Source of the DNA: Kiloniellales bacterium
Lineage (GTDB): Bacteria; Pseudomonadota; Alphaproteobacteria; Kiloniellales; JAKSBE01
Assembly (NCBI GenBank): GCA_030067055.1
Contig: JASJAL010000092.1
Coordinates: 1-7,855 of the forward strand
Direction: 5' to 3'
DNA: 7,855 bases
Part shown: positions 6,721 to 7,855 of the stretch, in pieces
Layout: each line of letters opens with the position of its first letter
Position numbering within the stretch: the stretch's first letter is position 1
Program-made: the position numbers and the translations under genes
The notes under the pieces: generated by a model
The model's input: only the letters and a program-made list of their open reading frames with translations
What the model was told of the DNA's origin: nothing
The model's database searches: none

Positions 6721-6742
6721 GTCACTGTCGTCTGACAGTGGC
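6721..6742. promoter_or_regulatory. Hairpin-like dyad upstream of the DUF3489 operon
   Basis: CACTGTC (6723-6729) and GACAGTG (6734-6740) are perfect 7-bp arms around a 4-base loop, extended by one T-G and one G-C pair. The dyad lies about 107 bases before the DUF3489 ATG. The spacing and size fit a dimeric repressor operator. It has no U-run, so it is a poor candidate for an intrinsic terminator. Confidence 0.45.
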
Positions 6743-6836
6743 ACTCTTGGCCTCCAGCCGCCGCCCGCTCGGACCCGAGGCTCGTTGGGCCGAGCCCTGG
6801 GCGGTGGAAGCGACTGCATCCTGCGGTCGCGAAGCC

Positions 6837-6843
6837 AAGGAGG
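6837..6843 (+). promoter_or_regulatory. Ribosome binding site of the DUF3489 gene
   Basis: AAGGAGG is a near-perfect Shine-Dalgarno sequence 5 bases before ATG 6849. It decides this start over the in-frame GTG at 6738. Confidence 0.8.
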
Positions 6844-6848
6844 CCGTC

Positions 6849-7151
6849 ATGTCCACGAAGCTCATAGGAACAGCAGCTGACACGTCGATCCCCACAGGGT
6901 GCCATCGGCAAGCATCTACGCGCTCGACCAGGCGGGCGCCCAAGACCAAGAAGGCGCAGATCCTGGCCCTGCTGAGGCGCAAGCGCGGCGCCTCCATGAG
7001 GGACCTCACGGCGCGAACGGGATGGCAGGCCTACAGCGTCCGCGCGGCCCTGACGGGCCTCCGGAAGCATGGCACCATCATCGAGCGACAAGCCGAGGCA
7101 ACTGGAAGCCGCTACCGCATCATCGCAACACAAAGACGCAAGCCGTCATGA
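6849..7151 (+). CDS. DUF3489 domain protein, small winged-HTH
   Basis: This 100-aa basic protein has a flexible Arg/Lys-rich N-terminus (1-32). It is followed by a winged helix-turn-helix of the DUF3489 type: helix KKAQILALLRR (34-44), GASMRDLTARTGW (47-59), then a probable recognition helix QAYSVRAALTGLRKHG (60-75). A wing follows with a GSRYRI strand (86-91). The fold suggests DNA binding; the family's job is not established. The ATG follows AAGGAGG at 5 bases. Its TGA overlaps the next ATG (ATGA, 7148-7151), so it is translated as the first cistron of an operon with DUF2924 and a serine recombinase. That context suggests autoregulation of the operon or a helper role in recombination, which is inference. 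The dyad at 6721-6742 could be its target. Confidence 0.85.
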   Translation: MSTKLIGTAADTSIPTGCHRQASTRSTRRAPKTKKAQILALLRRKRGASMRDLTARTGWQAYSVRAALTGLRKHGTIIERQAEATGSRYRIIATQRRKPS

Positions 7152-7585
7152 GGCCCCAGCCCTTCTGCGCCAAGCTCGCGCAGAAGCTTGCGGGCCTTGA
7201 GGATCAGTCTCGCGCGGAGCTGATCGATCGCTATCGCGAGCTCCTCAAATGCCCACCACCGAAGGGGCTGAGCCGCCGGCTGCTGATGCTGAGCATCGGC
7301 TATGAGATGCAATCCAAGCGCTATGGAAGCCGCAGGCCAAAGAAGCAGGCCTTACCCAAATGCGCCTTGGCCACTCCGCTCAGCGGCAACAGGGCGAAAC
7401 TACGACCCGGGACCCGACTAATCCGCGAGTGGAAGTGCACCAGCCACGTAGTTGAGGTGTTCGAGAGTGGGTTTGTCTGGAACGGTTGCTCGCACCGCTC
7501 GCTGTCCGCAGTCGCACGCGCCATCACCGGGGCGCACTGGTCAGGACCCCGGTTCTTCGGCCTGACGTCGGATGAACCCTCGTGA
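7148..7585 (+). CDS. DUF2924 domain protein
   Basis: The 145-aa product matches the DUF2924 pattern known beside serine recombinases in alphaproteobacterial and phage-related elements. An N-terminal helical part (8-60) contains [12 protein letters not shown] and [16 protein letters not shown] basic linker (60-85) follows. The C-terminal part is [21 protein letters not shown], then [20 protein letters not shown] and WSGPRFFGL (85-139). The function is unknown. No enzyme motif is visible, and the basic, compact make-up would suit a DNA-binding accessory factor. Start and stop are both overlapped: ATG lies in the DUF3489 stop (ATGA), and TGA overlaps the recombinase GTG (GTGA, 7582-7585). I see no separate ribosome binding site, so translation is probably coupled. 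The start is placed at 7148 because sequence further upstream in this frame is a shadow of DUF3489. Confidence 0.88.
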   Translation: MRPQPFCAKLAQKLAGLEDQSRAELIDRYRELLKCPPPKGLSRRLLMLSIGYEMQSKRYGSRRPKKQALPKCALATPLSGNRAKLRPGTRLIREWKCTSHVVEVFESGFVWNGCSHRSLSAVARAITGAHWSGPRFFGLTSDEPS

Positions 7586-7855
7586 ATCGTCGGCGTTGTG
7601 CGATCTACACCCGCAAGTCCACCGAGGACGGGCTGGAGCAGGACTTCAACTCGCTCGATGCTCAGCGCGAAGCTTGCGAGGCCTACATTGCGAGCCAGGC
7701 CGGGGAGGGCTGGAAGCTGGTCCGCAGCCGCTACGACGACGGCGGCGTTTCGGGTGGCACTCTGGAACGCCCCGCCCTCCAGCGGCTGCTCGCCGACATC
7801 AAGGCTCGCAAGGTCGATACGGTCGTGGTCTACAAGGTCGACCGCTTGACCCGGT
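7582..7855 (+). CDS. Serine recombinase, N-terminal catalytic domain (3' end outside window)
   Basis: From GTG 7582 the frame stays open to the window edge (91 codons). It begins [25 protein letters not shown] carries the catalytic Ser13 with Arg11, equivalent to Ser10 and Arg8 of gamma-delta resolvase. SLDAQREAC (24-32), [19 protein letters not shown] (52-70) and [11 protein letters not shown] (81-91, with Arg88 and Arg91) are the further resolvase/invertase-domain motifs. The early GTEDG-like insert and the GGTLERPAL segment are typical of large serine recombinases, which also carry a zinc-ribbon and coiled-coil C-terminus; that part is not in the window. It would cut and rejoin DNA at attachment sites, integrating or excising an element. 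The gene overlaps DUF2924 by 4 bases and is probably translated by coupling. Confidence 0.93.
   Translation, partial: MNRRRCAIYTRKSTEDGLEQDFNSLDAQREACEAYIASQAGEGWKLVRSRYDDGGVSGGTLERPALQRLLADIKARKVDTVVVYKVDRLTR

Larger units (their letters stand above)
6571..6848. other. Non-coding leader between IS copy B and the recombinase operon
   Basis: These 278 bases hold no gene I can support. The frames that cross it have no recognisable motif. It carries the dyad at 6721-6742, a smaller palindrome CTCGG-AC-CCGAG at 6768-6779, and the ribosome binding site of the next gene. It is the likely place for the operon promoter, although I found no clear -35/-10 pair. Confidence 0.5.

Noticed and set aside
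6738..6848. N-terminal extension of the DUF3489 protein from GTG 6738
   Set aside because: ATG 6849 has AAGGAGG at 5 bases, the extension has no conserved sequence, and the GTG lies at the edge of the dyad.

Overview
The window looks like an accessory region of a high-GC alphaproteobacterium (rhizobial or Rhodospirillales-like). The support is family knowledge, not a search: a class III cyclase fused to a TolB-like/TPR tail, two IS1182-type transposases, and a DUF3489-DUF2924-serine recombinase cassette are all typical of that group. No rRNA, tRNA or CRISPR array was seen.

Layout. Positions 3-389 hold the C-terminal part of a MOSC-domain protein that runs in from the left. A 324-base gap with no convincing gene follows. 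Positions 714-2615 encode a membrane-anchored class III nucleotide cyclase with a C-terminal TolB-like and TPR region. Convergent to it, with 18 bases between the stop codons, is a secreted UlaG-like metallo-beta-lactamase-fold hydrolase (2634-3467, minus). A plausible promoter and a perfect palindrome lie upstream of the hydrolase.

Positions 3668-6570 are an insertion-sequence block. IS copy A (about 3668-5344) is an apparently intact IS1182-family element with 17-bp imperfect terminal inverted repeats and a 479-aa DDE transposase. After 52 bases comes IS copy B (about 5397-6570), also with recognisable terminal repeats. Its transposase is dead twice over: a TAA stop interrupts the N-terminus, and an in-frame internal deletion has removed the first two catalytic aspartates. 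Both transposase genes are on the minus strand. The two elements are different: their proteins and terminal repeats do not match.

Positions 6849-7855 form a tightly overlapping plus-strand operon: a small winged-HTH DUF3489 protein, a DUF2924 protein and the start of a serine recombinase (catalytic domain only, running off the right edge). The cistrons overlap by 4 bases each (ATGA, then GTGA). This is the probable edge of an integrated element, with the IS copies accumulated beside it. The recombinase presumably catalyses DNA exchange. The two small proteins may regulate or direct it, but that is inference. A hairpin-like dyad about 110 bases upstream of the operon is a candidate operator.
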